Counted from the stretch's first letter, positions 25,580-34,659 are shown. The stretch is 46,257 nt of DNA from an uncultured Alphaproteobacteria bacterium (GCA_944392775.1 CALXXV010000005.1:1-46257), one strand, 5' to 3'. Numbers and translations are program-made. The notes: a model not told the origin generated them from the letters alone.

Positions 25580-26719
25580 ATGTTTAGAAGAACGGAAGAG
25601 AGCAAGTTAACAAGTTGGTATTTTGAAGTAGATCGTCATCTACTGTGGGCTTTGTTGATTTTGATTTTTGTAGGGGTCTTATTTATGGTTTCTGCTGGTT
25701 CTGTTGCAGCAGAAAGAATTGGGCAACCATGGCACTTTTTTATTATAAAGGCCATGCCTTTTTATTTCTTAGGCTTGGCAACTTTATTTGTTGCAAGTAT
25801 GTTGAATAAAAAATGGGTGTTGGGTTTGTCGGGGTTAAACGTTGCAGTTGGGTTATTGCTGTTGGTTGTAACGTTGATTGCCCCTCATGTGATAAAGGGG
25901 TCTGCACGTTTTGTCGCAATAGGTCCGTTTAATATCATGCCTTCGGATATTATGAAGCCCGGTTTTATAATAATTACAGCGTGGTTCTTATCCTTGATGA
26001 AAGAAAAATTTGGGTCAAATATTTTCTTTAATAAAGAAGCATGGCGCTTTAAATGGGTTAGTTGGTGGACGTATTTAGCAATTTTTATTCCTGCATTTTT
26101 GATAATTTTGCGTCACCCTGATCTTGGTACGTCAATACTATATTTTGCGGTTTTATCTGGAATGGTATTTATGGCTGGTTTACCCATGGTAATAGTGCCT
26201 GCTTTGTTTGGGGTCGTTGCGACAGTGGGGGTATTCGCATTTTTTACAATGCCACATGTGCATAATAGAATTGTATCTTGGTTTTCGGGTACTGGTGATA
26301 CATATCAAGTAAGGCAATCTATACAATCTATACAGCATGGCGGTTTATTAGGTAGCGGAGATGACGCTTTCGTTAAACAATCTTTGCCTGATGCGCATAC
26401 AGATTTTATATTTGCTGCAATAGCTGAAGATTGGGGTGCTATAATGGCATGTGCTTTGTTGGCTTTGTTACTTTATGTTCTAAAAAGGTTAACTGTAGAT
26501 GCAATGTCAGCAAGAGATCCGTTCGTTTTTTATGCAACTGGTGGTGCAGCAGTGTTGTTTGGTACGCAGGTTTGTATAAATTTAATGTCTACGTTACACA
26601 TTTTTGCGCCAAAAGGAATGACGTTGCCATTTATTTCTTACGGTGGCAGTTCTTTCGTTGCATTTTGTTTATTGTTCGGTATGATTTTAGCGTTAGTTCG
26701 AGAGGATAAGTGGAAATAG
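25580..26719 (+). CDS. ftsW: Septal peptidoglycan glycosyltransferase FtsW (SEDS family)
   Basis: A SEDS polymerase that works with a class B PBP at the division site. The 379-residue, ten-helix protein contains GSARFVAIGPFNIMPSDIMK, RHPDLGTS, LPDAHTDFIFAAIAEDWG and LPFISYGGSSFVAF, all characteristic. FtsW rather than RodA is favoured by linkage to murG and mraY and by the short N terminus. Leaderless initiation is predicted. murG starts 8 bases after its stop. Confidence 0.93.
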   Translation: MFRRTEESKLTSWYFEVDRHLLWALLILIFVGVLFMVSAGSVAAERIGQPWHFFIIKAMPFYFLGLATLFVASMLNKKWVLGLSGLNVAVGLLLLVVTLIAPHVIKGSARFVAIGPFNIMPSDIMKPGFIIITAWFLSLMKEKFGSNIFFNKEAWRFKWVSWWTYLAIFIPAFLIILRHPDLGTSILYFAVLSGMVFMAGLPMVIVPALFGVVATVGVFAFFTMPHVHNRIVSWFSGTGDTYQVRQSIQSIQHGGLLGSGDDAFVKQSLPDAHTDFIFAAIAEDWGAIMACALLALLLYVLKRLTVDAMSARDPFVFYATGGAAVLFGTQVCINLMSTLHIFAPKGMTLPFISYGGSSFVAFCLLFGMILALVREDKWK

Positions 26720-26727
26720 GATAAAAA

Positions 26728-27774
26728 ATGAAAATATGGATTGCAACAGGTGGAACTGGGGGGCATGTATTTCCTGCGCTTAGCGTTGCTGAAGAGCTGG
26801 TTGAACGTGGTCATAGGGTAACAATATCTTGTGATTATCGTGTAAAAAATATGGTAAAATCTGGTAAACCTATAAAGTCTGGTATCGTTTGTATATGGGC
26901 TTCTGGTGTTGGGGCAAAAAATCGCATAAAACAGATGTGGTCTTTGTTTAAAATTGCCTTATCTTCCTTATTGTTAACTTTAAGATTCTTGGTTCTTCGG
27001 CCGGATAAAGTAGTTGCGTTTGGAGGTTATGCCTCTGTCCCTGCGGTATTCGCAGCGCATGTTTTTAAAATACCAACGTTTTTACATGAACAAAATGCGG
27101 CGATTGGACGCGCAAATAAATTTACGATGAGATGGGTAAAGACGCTTATGACAAGTTTTCCTGATGTGGAAGGTATACCAAGTAATTATTCTGTTCGTGT
27201 TATTTATACTGGGTTGCCGGTTCGTAAAGATATTTTAGCTGCTGCTGGGACCCCTTTGCCTAAAAGCACCAGCCTGTTTATAACAGGTGGGTCTTTAGGA
27301 GCCCAGATTTTAGATGATGTCGTTCCGCAGGCTTTATTACAGATGAAAAATAAAAAAATATTTGTTACACATCAAACCAGACCAGAAAATGTTTCTAAGT
27401 TACAAAAGCTTTATGCAGATAATAAAATAAAAGCTAATGTGCTATCTTTTGTTCATGATATGGCGGGAACTATATCTAATTCTAGTCTTATTATAGGGCG
27501 TAGTGGTGCAAGCACCGTAGTAGAATTAGAAACAATAGGTCGTGGCGCAATATTAGTTCCGCTTGGTATAAATCCTGATCAGGCGGCGAATGCAGCAAGC
27601 TTTGCTAAACTTGGTGGTGGTTTCGCAATACAGCAAGAAAAATTTACTCCGAAATGGTTGGCTGCAACGCTTACAGAATTATTTGATAATCCTTTAAGAT
27701 TAGAAAAAATGGCAAAAAAATCTTTAGTTGTAAATAATGCTGTAAAGAAAATTGTGGACGAAGTAATAAAATAA
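26728..27774 (+). CDS. murG: UDP-GlcNAc:undecaprenyl-PP-MurNAc-pentapeptide GlcNAc transferase
   Basis: Makes lipid II from lipid I on the cytoplasmic face of the inner membrane. The 348-residue GT28 protein has ATGGTGGHVFPALSVAEEL at the N terminus, VVAFGGYASVPAVFAA, LHEQNAAIGRANK, TGGSLGAQILDD and GRSGASTVVELETIGR in the UDP-GlcNAc site. It is co-transcribed with ftsW. The usual next genes (murC, murB, ddl) are not here; an unrelated OmpA-like gene follows. Confidence 0.95.
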   Translation: MKIWIATGGTGGHVFPALSVAEELVERGHRVTISCDYRVKNMVKSGKPIKSGIVCIWASGVGAKNRIKQMWSLFKIALSSLLLTLRFLVLRPDKVVAFGGYASVPAVFAAHVFKIPTFLHEQNAAIGRANKFTMRWVKTLMTSFPDVEGIPSNYSVRVIYTGLPVRKDILAAAGTPLPKSTSLFITGGSLGAQILDDVVPQALLQMKNKKIFVTHQTRPENVSKLQKLYADNKIKANVLSFVHDMAGTISNSSLIIGRSGASTVVELETIGRGAILVPLGINPDQAANAASFAKLGGGFAIQQEKFTPKWLAATLTELFDNPLRLEKMAKKSLVVNNAVKKIVDEVIK

Positions 27775-27844
27775 TATATTGTGCATTTTTCCGCTTGCTA
27801 CCGATTCGCTATTTGTTATATGATTATAGTGGAAGGAAAGGAAA

Positions 27845-29176
27845 ATGCGACAGATTGCAATCTCTGTATTTGCTTTGTTTGTTTCGTTGCCGGCGTTGGC
27901 GGATGCCCGTTTGCCGGTTGTAAATATTTCTGCGGGGGCGGTTTCTGCACGTGCTGCATTCGGAGAACCTGTTATAAAACCAGCTGTTAACGTTACAAAA
28001 ACTGAACAACAGTTTGCTGAAAAAGATTTAAAAAATGATTCTATTAATAATAAAGAATCTAGAATGGTGGTTGCACGAGAAACATCGAAAAAAATGGGGG
28101 TATATTCTATATCTTCAGATAATAAGAAAGATGAGGGCGAAAAAATAATTGCAGGTGGTGATATTTTGATTCCTCGTCGGCCTAGTTCTGATTTGTGGGC
28201 CAAAAGTGATACCCCATTGCGTTTACCACAACCCGAAGAATTTTCTGTTATAAAGGCTGATTTTGAATTGCCAGAAGAGAGTATAGATTCTAAGCCGGTG
28301 CGCTCTGTTGTTGCTAGAAGTGTTGCGCCAAAACAGAACGTGGTATCTGAACAAGATTTAAATAAATTATCTTCTAATTCAGAAATTGATTTGCAAATAG
28401 CTAGATTGAACGAGTTGCAAAAACAGGCAGAAGAAAGTGTCCAAGAAAAAAAATCAGATGATTTAGATATAAAAAAGAAGATGTTGGCATCGGGCGAAAC
28501 GGAAGATGATTTTGGGTCAAAAAAAATAAATTTAACTAGGTTGGTAGTTCCTGTAGAACAGGATGTTGTGGTTCGCGCAGTAGAAAAAACAGAATCTCCG
28601 AAAATAAAATCTGTTCGAAATGATATGACTCAAATGTCACCTACGGAACTAAGAAAAGCGTTTAGAAAAACGTTTCTATCGGAAAATAAGCATTTATCAA
28701 CGTTTCAGATAGACGATCGTTTTGATGTTGCTAGTGACGTTACTTCTGAGATAGAAGGTTTTACTTCTGAACGTGATTTGTCAGAAACTGGTGGAATTAG
28801 ACCACTAGAAATAAAAATAAAGTTTCGTAATGATGATTCTGCTTTATCGCGTGCAAATTATAATTTGTTAACAGAATATGCAGGAATTGTTCTAAGTAAT
28901 CCGACAAGAGCCATACAGGTTTCAATACCAGAATCTTCTACGCGTAATTCAGATGATAGAAAATTGGCGGCGCGTAGACTTGCGATTGTAGAACAAGTTT
29001 TACGTGATACTGGTGTTTCGGAACAGCGTATATTGCCTGTTCTTTCACAACGTGATGAAGATGGATTGGTCTTGCGAATGATTTCGTTAGATCAGTATGA
29101 AACGTTAACGAAAAAGCAACGTGATATGTTCGGTGATATAGTTAGTAAAAAATCGTATAAAAGTCTGGCGTGGTGA
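27845..29176 (+). CDS. Exported protein with C-terminal OmpA-like domain
   Basis: A 443-residue protein with a signal peptide (IAISVFALFVSLPALA) and a long charged, low-complexity middle (Lys/Glu/Ser-rich, about residues 45-290). The C-terminal domain resembles OmpA peptidoglycan-binding folds: KIKFRNDDSALSRANYNLL, VLSNPTRAIQVSI, RKLAARRLAIVEQVLRDTGV and SEQRILPVLS. It is divergent from classic OmpA (the usual D...R pair is not obvious), so peptidoglycan binding is inferred. A ribosome binding site (ggaaagga) precedes the ATG. comF follows after 7 bases. Confidence 0.62.
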   Translation: MRQIAISVFALFVSLPALADARLPVVNISAGAVSARAAFGEPVIKPAVNVTKTEQQFAEKDLKNDSINNKESRMVVARETSKKMGVYSISSDNKKDEGEKIIAGGDILIPRRPSSDLWAKSDTPLRLPQPEEFSVIKADFELPEESIDSKPVRSVVARSVAPKQNVVSEQDLNKLSSNSEIDLQIARLNELQKQAEESVQEKKSDDLDIKKKMLASGETEDDFGSKKINLTRLVVPVEQDVVVRAVEKTESPKIKSVRNDMTQMSPTELRKAFRKTFLSENKHLSTFQIDDRFDVASDVTSEIEGFTSERDLSETGGIRPLEIKIKFRNDDSALSRANYNLLTEYAGIVLSNPTRAIQVSIPESSTRNSDDRKLAARRLAIVEQVLRDTGVSEQRILPVLSQRDEDGLVLRMISLDQYETLTKKQRDMFGDIVSKKSYKSLAW

Positions 29177-29183
29177 TTTTGTT

Positions 29184-29927
29184 GTGCAAAATGTATGCCA
29201 TTCATTTTTTAATGTTGCGGATAATTTGATAGAGTTTTTATTCCCTTCTTCGTGCCCTTTATGTGGTGCACCGGTTTCTACTCATGGCGAGTTATGTGCA
29301 GATTGTTGGACGTCTTTTAATTGGATAAGTAATCCGAAGTGTGTTAAATGTGGTTATCCTTTTCCGGCAAATTTGGATTTAGGAGACAGACCTTTGTGTC
29401 CTAATTGTGCGGCTGGAAATTGTGTTTTAGATTTTATTCGTGCGGCATGCGTTTATGATGATGCTTCGAAAATAGTAATGTTGCCATTTAAGCACAGTGG
29501 CAGAATAAAATATTTTAATTTTATGTCGCGTGCCATGATGTGGGCTATACGTGATATGAGTGATTTACCAGATGTAATAATTCCTGTGCCTCTTGCGTGG
29601 CGTAGATTGTATCATCGTGGTTATAATCAGGCGGCTTTATTAGCTCGTCCGATTGCCAAAGCAATGAAGGTAAAAATAGACTTAGATAGTGTACATAGAA
29701 TTTATAGACCCGATATGGGGCATAAGAATGCAAAGCAACGTGCAGAAAATATTCGTGGTGTTTTTAAAGTTGTAAAACCGGAAAGAATAAAAGGAAAGAA
29801 AATATTATTGGTAGATGATGTTATGACAACTGGTGCAACTTTTTCAGAATTGCGTAGGGTTTTGATTGATGCTGGTGCAAGGGCGGTTTACGGGCTTGTG
29901 TTTTGTAGGGTTGTTAAATCGATATAA
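29184..29927 (+). CDS. comF: ComF-family phosphoribosyltransferase-like protein
   Basis: A 247-residue protein with an N-terminal double zinc-finger region (CPLCG, CADC, CVKCGYPF, CPNC) and a C-terminal type I phosphoribosyltransferase fold. That fold has PVPLAWRRLYHRGYNQA, NAKQRAENIRGVF and the PRPP loop ILLVDDVMTTGAT. ComF proteins act in DNA uptake and single-stranded DNA handling in competent bacteria; the biochemical role is not settled. The start is GTG at 29184, 7 bases after the previous stop, as no in-frame ATG fits. It converges on the next gene with no terminator between. Confidence 0.88.
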   Translation: MQNVCHSFFNVADNLIEFLFPSSCPLCGAPVSTHGELCADCWTSFNWISNPKCVKCGYPFPANLDLGDRPLCPNCAAGNCVLDFIRAACVYDDASKIVMLPFKHSGRIKYFNFMSRAMMWAIRDMSDLPDVIIPVPLAWRRLYHRGYNQAALLARPIAKAMKVKIDLDSVHRIYRPDMGHKNAKQRAENIRGVFKVVKPERIKGKKILLVDDVMTTGATFSELRRVLIDAGARAVYGLVFCRVVKSI

Positions 29928-29930
29928 AAT

Positions 29931-30323
29931 TTAGTTTCGTTCTTTATCGCTGTGGTTTAAAACGCTTTTTAAAAACATTCCGTTTTTACGAGATTTTATT
30001 TCTTGTTGTATGATTTTTTTAGAACAGGCTTTTATAAGAGTTTCCATCTGATTTAGCTTTTCCGCAGTTGCACGATTAGGTTTCGTCTTTTTTAGTACCG
30101 GTTTATATACAGTTTCAATCAGGTTGTCGTCTAAATATAAAGAGTATTTGATATAAACGTTATCTTGTGTCGTATGTGAATAACTAATATAAATAGTTAC
30201 GAAATAGTCGTAGTCATTTATGTTTATGTCAAAGTTGTATGCTGTTTCAGTGGTAGTGTTTGAAACAGATATATAACAAATAGGTATGACGTATTTTAAA
30301 AAATTAAAGATATTTTCATTCAT
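29931..30323 (-). CDS. Hypothetical protein, 130 residues
   Basis: Not recognised. A beta-rich N-terminal half (YVIPICYISVSNTTTETAYN, YFVTIYISYSHTTQDNVYIK) is followed by a basic helix (KKTKPNRATAEKLNQMETLI) and a Lys/Arg-rich end. No signal peptide or membrane helix. The ATG at 30323 is preferred to an in-frame ATG at 30344 because a TTGACA/TACATT promoter places +1 three bases before it. It is transcribed alone. Confidence 0.6.
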   Translation of the reverse strand: MNENIFNFLKYVIPICYISVSNTTTETAYNFDININDYDYFVTIYISYSHTTQDNVYIKYSLYLDDNLIETVYKPVLKKTKPNRATAEKLNQMETLIKACSKKIIQQEIKSRKNGMFLKSVLNHSDKERN

Positions 30324-30332
30324 TTGTTGTTT

Positions 30333-30360
30333 AATGTACCACAAAATTATATTTTGTCAA
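30333..30360 (-). promoter_or_regulatory. Promoter of the 130-residue hypothetical gene, probably leaderless
   Basis: Minus strand TTGACA, 16 bases, TACATT; predicted +1 near 30326 with the ATG at 30323. Confidence 0.55.
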
Positions 30361-30444
30361 TTTGAAATTTTGTTGTACATATGTCGGCTTGAATTTTAAT
30401 TTTATTCTGCTAGGATATCTTAAATAATAATTAAGGTATTTATA

Positions 30445-30972
30445 ATGAAAGCTTTAGGTTTTTCTTTTTTGTTTAATTTGTTATTGGGTACTACGGGATG
30501 TCTTGCGATGGTGCCTTTAACAGGATTATATCAGACTATTGACGATGAAACCGATATGCCGAAATCTATAGTTATGCTTTATGAATATAAAGATGGAAAT
30601 AATTCTGAATTAGCAGGGCGTATAGTTGCTTTGTATGATGAAAAAGGCAATATTTCAGAAACGTTAGCAAAACCTGTAAAATTAGCCGATAAAGTAAAAG
30701 GTAGCCCTAAATATGTTGGTCTTGATATAATTTGGGGTATGGAATGGGATTATGACGATAATGAATATCAAGATGGAAAGATAATGGATCCTAAGAAAGG
30801 TAAGGTTTATTCAAGTGTGATATGGCAGGATAATAAAGATAAAGTCCGAGTGCGTGGGAAAATTGGACCGTTCGGCAGAACGCAGACTTGGAATGTACTA
30901 ACCGTTTCAGATTTGCCTGCTGAAATACAAACAATAGATACAACAAATTGGAAACCAATAATTAGAGATTAA
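30445..30972 (+). CDS. DUF2147-family exported protein
   Basis: A 175-residue protein with an N-terminal signal (FLFNLLLGTTGCLA) and the DUF2147 pattern: GLYQTIDDETDMPKSIVMLY, AGRIVALYDEKG, GLDIIWGMEW, DGKIMDPKKGKVYSS, and VRVRGKIGPFGRTQTWNVL near the end. Function in the family is unknown; members are small periplasmic proteins common in alphaproteobacteria. It precedes valS by 4 bases and probably shares its transcript. Confidence 0.82.
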   Translation: MKALGFSFLFNLLLGTTGCLAMVPLTGLYQTIDDETDMPKSIVMLYEYKDGNNSELAGRIVALYDEKGNISETLAKPVKLADKVKGSPKYVGLDIIWGMEWDYDDNEYQDGKIMDPKKGKVYSSVIWQDNKDKVRVRGKIGPFGRTQTWNVLTVSDLPAEIQTIDTTNWKPIIRD

Positions 30973-30976
30973 AAAA

Positions 30977-33382
30977 ATGAATATAGAATTAGGAAAAAAT
31001 ATAAACCCACGAGAAATAGAAACAAAAATACAAGAATTTTGGGATAAAAACCATTTTTGGAACAATGACGTTAAGTCAGATAAGAAAGCATTTTGTATAA
31101 TGATGCCACCGCCTAATGTTACTGGTAATTTGCACATGGGGCATGCGTTAGATAATGTTTTGACGGATATTATTTGTCGCTATAAGCGTATGTGTGGTTT
31201 TGATGTTTTGTGGCAACCAGGTACAGATCATGCGTCAATTGCAACGCAACTATTAGTTGAACGCGATTTGTCTAAGCGTGGTATAAATCCTCGTTCTTTG
31301 ACGAAAGAAGAATTGTTAAAGACTGCATGGGAATGGAAGGCAGAAAAAGGTGGACAGATAGTAAATCAATTACATACTCTGGGGGTAACGCCAGTTTGGT
31401 CGCGTGAACGTTTTACTATGGATGAGGGGTTGTCTCATGCAGTTGTAAAATTGTTTGTAAAGATGTACAACGAAGGGCTTATTTATCGTGAAAAGAGTTT
31501 GGTAAATTGGTGCCCAAAACAACAAACGTCTGTTTCTGATTTGGAAGTAGAAACACGTGAAGAAAAAGGTAAATTCTATTATTTCAATTATCCATTAAAA
31601 GATGGTGGTTTTATTGAAATTGCAACTACGCGTCCAGAAACTTTATTCGGAGACCAAGCTATTGCGATACATCCTGAAAATGAGAAGTTAAAGCACTTGA
31701 TTGGCAAGACCGCGATAATACCTTTAACAAATATAGAAATACCTGTTATTGCGGACGAACATGCGGATCCAGAAAAGGGTACAGGTGCGGTTAAAATTAC
31801 TCCTGCACATGACTTTGATGACTGGCAGGTAGGTTTGCGCCATAACTTAAAAGCAATTTGTATTTTAACACCAGATGCAAGATTGAATGACGCTGATTGT
31901 GTTCCTGAAAAATACCGTGGTATGGATAGATTTACTGCGCGTGAAGAAGTTATTAAAGATATCGAAGCAGCGGGCTTGTTGGTAAAGATAGAAGATAAAA
32001 TTATACCGACACCATATTCAGAACGCGGTGGCGTTGTTGTTGAACCATATTTAACAGACCAGTGGTTTGTTGATGCAAAGAAACTTTCTATTGCGGCAAA
32101 ACGTGTTGTAGAAAATGGGGATATAAAGTTTATGCCAGAACATAGATATAACTTGTATATGTCTTGGATGAATGATATTCGTCAGTGGCCTATATCTCGT
32201 CAGTTGTGGTGGGGGCATAGAATACCTGCTTGGTATGACAAAGAAGGTAATATCTATGTTGCGGAAAGTGAAGAAGAAGCGATCAAGCAATCCGGTGGTA
32301 AAGAATTAACGCGTGACAATGATGTTTTGGATACATGGTTTTCTTCTGCATTGTGGCCGTTCTCTACATTAGGTTGGCCAGAAGAAACGCCGGAATTGAA
32401 AAAATATTATCCGACAGATTTATTATATACAGGTGCAGACATAATCTTCTTCTGGGTTGCACGAATGATAATGATGGGAATGTATGTTATGGGTGATGTA
32501 CCATTCAGAACAGTTAATTTCCATGGACTTGTTCGTGACTCCAAGGGACAGAAGATGTCTAAGACCAAAGGTAATGGTACAGACCCGCTTACGACTGTTG
32601 ATAAGTTTGGTGCAGACGCTTTGCGTTATTGGATTGCAACCGCGCCAATTGGAACTGATATTAGATACAGTGATGATGAGGTTAAACGTGGTTCGAAACT
32701 GTTAACAAAGTTGTGGAATGCGGCAAAGTATACATTGATGAATTTGACAGACTTTGATCCAAGTTCCGCAAAAGAAATACTTGCATCAGATAGATTTATT
32801 GAAGACCGTTGGGTGTTATCTGAATTGAATAAGACGATAGCAGATGTTCGTAGAAATTTGGATAAGTACGATAATTATAATTCTCGTGCGGCTATAGATA
32901 CTTTCTTCTATGAAATATTCTGTGATCAGTACTTAGAATTTATTAAGGACAGATTCTGGTCGCCAGAAAAATATAGTGCAGAATCAAAATTGTCTGCGCA
33001 GTGGACATTGTGGGAAGTATTGCGTGCGATTATCGGTTTGTATGCACCATTTATACCATTCTTAACAGAAGAATTGTGGCAGAAAATATACAAGCAGTAT
33101 GAAGGCGGCGAAACTTTGCATTTGACCGCATATCCTGCGATTGATTCTACGTGCGATACAGATGTATCACAAATGCAAATTGCGCTGGATTTGTTAAAGA
33201 ATATTCGCGGTATGCGCACAGAGCAGAAGATTGGTAATGGTGCAAAGTTAGAAACTTTGACGATTCCGTCGGATGTACCTGCTGCGTTGCATGGTGTTAT
33301 AAAATCTGCAGCGCGTGCAAATGAAATTGTTTTGGGCGATAAATTAGAATTCGTTGTTGCACAGCAAAATAATGCGCAATAA
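30977..33382 (+). CDS. valS: Valyl-tRNA synthetase
   Basis: A class Ia synthetase charging tRNA-Val, with editing of misactivated Thr. The catalytic signatures are H53-M-G-H (GNLHMGHALDN) and K526-M-S-K-T (GQKMSKTKGNG). The CP1 editing domain contains TTRPETLFGDQAIAIHPE and GTGAVKITPAHD. GTDHASIATQ replaces the more usual GTDHAGIATQ. At 801 residues it is about 150 shorter than E. coli ValRS; the protein ends near the place where the C-terminal coiled-coil tRNA arm should begin. The start has no good ribosome binding site and may be translationally coupled to the DUF2147 gene. Confidence 0.96.
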   Translation: MNIELGKNINPREIETKIQEFWDKNHFWNNDVKSDKKAFCIMMPPPNVTGNLHMGHALDNVLTDIICRYKRMCGFDVLWQPGTDHASIATQLLVERDLSKRGINPRSLTKEELLKTAWEWKAEKGGQIVNQLHTLGVTPVWSRERFTMDEGLSHAVVKLFVKMYNEGLIYREKSLVNWCPKQQTSVSDLEVETREEKGKFYYFNYPLKDGGFIEIATTRPETLFGDQAIAIHPENEKLKHLIGKTAIIPLTNIEIPVIADEHADPEKGTGAVKITPAHDFDDWQVGLRHNLKAICILTPDARLNDADCVPEKYRGMDRFTAREEVIKDIEAAGLLVKIEDKIIPTPYSERGGVVVEPYLTDQWFVDAKKLSIAAKRVVENGDIKFMPEHRYNLYMSWMNDIRQWPISRQLWWGHRIPAWYDKEGNIYVAESEEEAIKQSGGKELTRDNDVLDTWFSSALWPFSTLGWPEETPELKKYYPTDLLYTGADIIFFWVARMIMMGMYVMGDVPFRTVNFHGLVRDSKGQKMSKTKGNGTDPLTTVDKFGADALRYWIATAPIGTDIRYSDDEVKRGSKLLTKLWNAAKYTLMNLTDFDPSSAKEILASDRFIEDRWVLSELNKTIADVRRNLDKYDNYNSRAAIDTFFYEIFCDQYLEFIKDRFWSPEKYSAESKLSAQWTLWEVLRAIIGLYAPFIPFLTEELWQKIYKQYEGGETLHLTAYPAIDSTCDTDVSQMQIALDLLKNIRGMRTEQKIGNGAKLETLTIPSDVPAALHGVIKSAARANEIVLGDKLEFVVAQQNNAQ

Positions 33383-33404
33383 ATAATAAGGGGCGAATTA
33401 TACT

Positions 33405-34136
33405 ATGCCAGATAAATATGTTGAAAAAAGAGTGCTTCAAGCGTATCAGTGTGACCGATATGGTAATGTTCGCCCCTTGATTTTGATGAATGAGTTACAG
33501 GGGATTGCAGATACTCATGCCGAGGTTCTTGGTTGTGGTCGTACATATTTGATAGAGCATAATATGGCATGGGTTGTCACGCATTATCTTGTTGATATTG
33601 TAGAAATGCCGCATGAAGCGGAAGAGTTGTCTTTTATAACGTGGCCTTCTGATCAAGATGGTGTTCGTGCTACGCGTGACTTTGAAGTTCGTGGTAGTGA
33701 TGGGCGTTTGATGGTTCGCGCGACTTCGCAGTGGATATTGATAAATATGGAAAATCGTCGTCCGCTGAGATTGGATGATAACTTAGCGACATGGAATATA
33801 ATTCATGAACGTGCATGGGATAAAAAATTTGAAAAATATCCAGATTTTGAGCCGACCAAGTTTCATACTATGAAATGTCGTTTTGATGATATAGATGTAA
33901 ATCAACATATAAATAACGCTGTGTATGCAGTTTGGGCGACAGAAAGTGTCGGATATGTGTATAGAAATCAGCATAAATTGAAACGTATAGAGTTAAACTT
34001 TAAGAAAGAAATAAAACCGGATACCCCAGAAGTTTGTATAGGTGTTGTAATAGATGGTTTGGTGTCTAAACATAAAATTCTTACAGAAGGGGTAGATCGT
34101 GCTTTTGTAAGATGTACATGGGAAGATAACAATTAA
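33405..34136 (+). CDS. Acyl-ACP thioesterase
   Basis: Hydrolyses fatty acyl-ACP to free fatty acid. The 243-residue protein has two hotdog domains: an N-terminal one (YVEKRVLQAYQCDRYGNVRP, GRTYLIEHNMAWVVTHYLVD) and a C-terminal one with MKCRFDDIDVNQHINNAVYA. The D-x-N-x-H cluster there is the known catalytic motif of the family. The length matches bacterial FatA-like enzymes, best known from Firmicutes and Bacteroidetes. A weak ribosome binding site (aagggg) lies upstream. It converges on rpmH. Confidence 0.87.
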   Translation: MPDKYVEKRVLQAYQCDRYGNVRPLILMNELQGIADTHAEVLGCGRTYLIEHNMAWVVTHYLVDIVEMPHEAEELSFITWPSDQDGVRATRDFEVRGSDGRLMVRATSQWILINMENRRPLRLDDNLATWNIIHERAWDKKFEKYPDFEPTKFHTMKCRFDDIDVNQHINNAVYAVWATESVGYVYRNQHKLKRIELNFKKEIKPDTPEVCIGVVIDGLVSKHKILTEGVDRAFVRCTWEDNN

Positions 34137-34154
34137 TTTGTGTAAGAAAATAAA

Positions 34155-34183
34155 TAAAAAACCGCTGAAAAAGCGGCTTTTTT
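34155..34183. terminator. Bidirectional terminator between the thioesterase gene and rpmH
   Basis: CCGCT (34162-34166) pairs with AGCGG (34172-34176), with A-rich and T-rich flanks. It abuts the rpmH stop codon. Confidence 0.82.
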
Positions 34184-34334
34184 AATTTGCTGCTGTTACG
34201 GCCAATCTTTTGCGACCAACAGCACGGCGACGATTTAAAACCTCGCGACCGCTTTTAGTAGCCATTTTTTCACGAAAGCCGTGCGTGCGCACGCGACGTG
34301 TTTTAGATGGTTGATAAGTACGTTTTGTTGCCAT
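34182..34334 (-). CDS. rpmH: 50S ribosomal protein L34
   Basis: A 50-residue basic protein that I translated directly: it begins [20 protein letters not shown] and continues [20 protein letters not shown], unmistakably L34. rnpA (RNase P protein), its near-universal downstream neighbour, is missing: a terminator and a convergent gene follow. Upstream on the same strand are two tiny ORFs. Confidence 0.96.
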   Translation of the reverse strand: MATKRTYQPSKTRRVRTHGFREKMATKSGREVLNRRRAVGRKRLAVTAAN

Positions 34335-34390
34335 AACTGAATCCTTTTGTGCGTATATTTAATCATATGTTTTTAGAAAACGCAACCTTT

Positions 34391-34486
34391 TTATTTAGAT
34401 TTTATTAAACCAAATTTTTTCATTGCTTCTAAAAATAGATAGTATATAAACAAAGCAGCGAATAATCTCCATAACGGTAAAAACAT
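34391..34486 (-). CDS. Small membrane protein, 31 residues (putative)
   Basis: Translated by hand: MFLPLWRLFAALFIYYLFLE followed by AMKKFGLIKSK. It has one hydrophobic helix and a basic C-terminal tail, like many bacterial single-pass microproteins. A ribosome binding site (agagga) lies 5 bases before the ATG and overlaps the end of the upstream small ORF, whose stop is 11 bases away. No homology is claimed. The gene lies between rpmH and the gyrA divergent promoter, so it is probably in a three-gene transcript with rpmH. Confidence 0.5.
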   Translation of the reverse strand: MFLPLWRLFAALFIYYLFLEAMKKFGLIKSK

Positions 34487-34497
34487 AAAATCCTCTT

Positions 34498-34659
34498 TTA
34501 TCTTATTCTAACTTTTTTTAAAAGGCGTAACATTTGTTTTGTTGTCCATCGCATTGTTAGTAATTGTGCTTGTAAAAACTTGTTGTCTGCATTAGCAGAT
34601 TTTAATAAAAGATCTATATCTTTTTTGTTTTCTAAAAGGATGTTTTCTATTTTGTTCAT
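34498..34659 (-). CDS. Small protein, 53 residues (putative)
   Basis: Translated by hand: begins MNKIENILLENKKDIDLLLK and ends KQMLRLLKKVRIR. It is predicted helical and amphipathic, with a basic tail. Support comes from an almost perfect promoter (TTGACA, 16, TATAAT) whose +1 falls 2 bases before this ATG, and from the following 31-residue ORF spaced as an operon. Not recognised as a known family. Confidence 0.55.
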   Translation of the reverse strand: MNKIENILLENKKDIDLLLKSANADNKFLQAQLLTMRWTTKQMLRLLKKVRIR

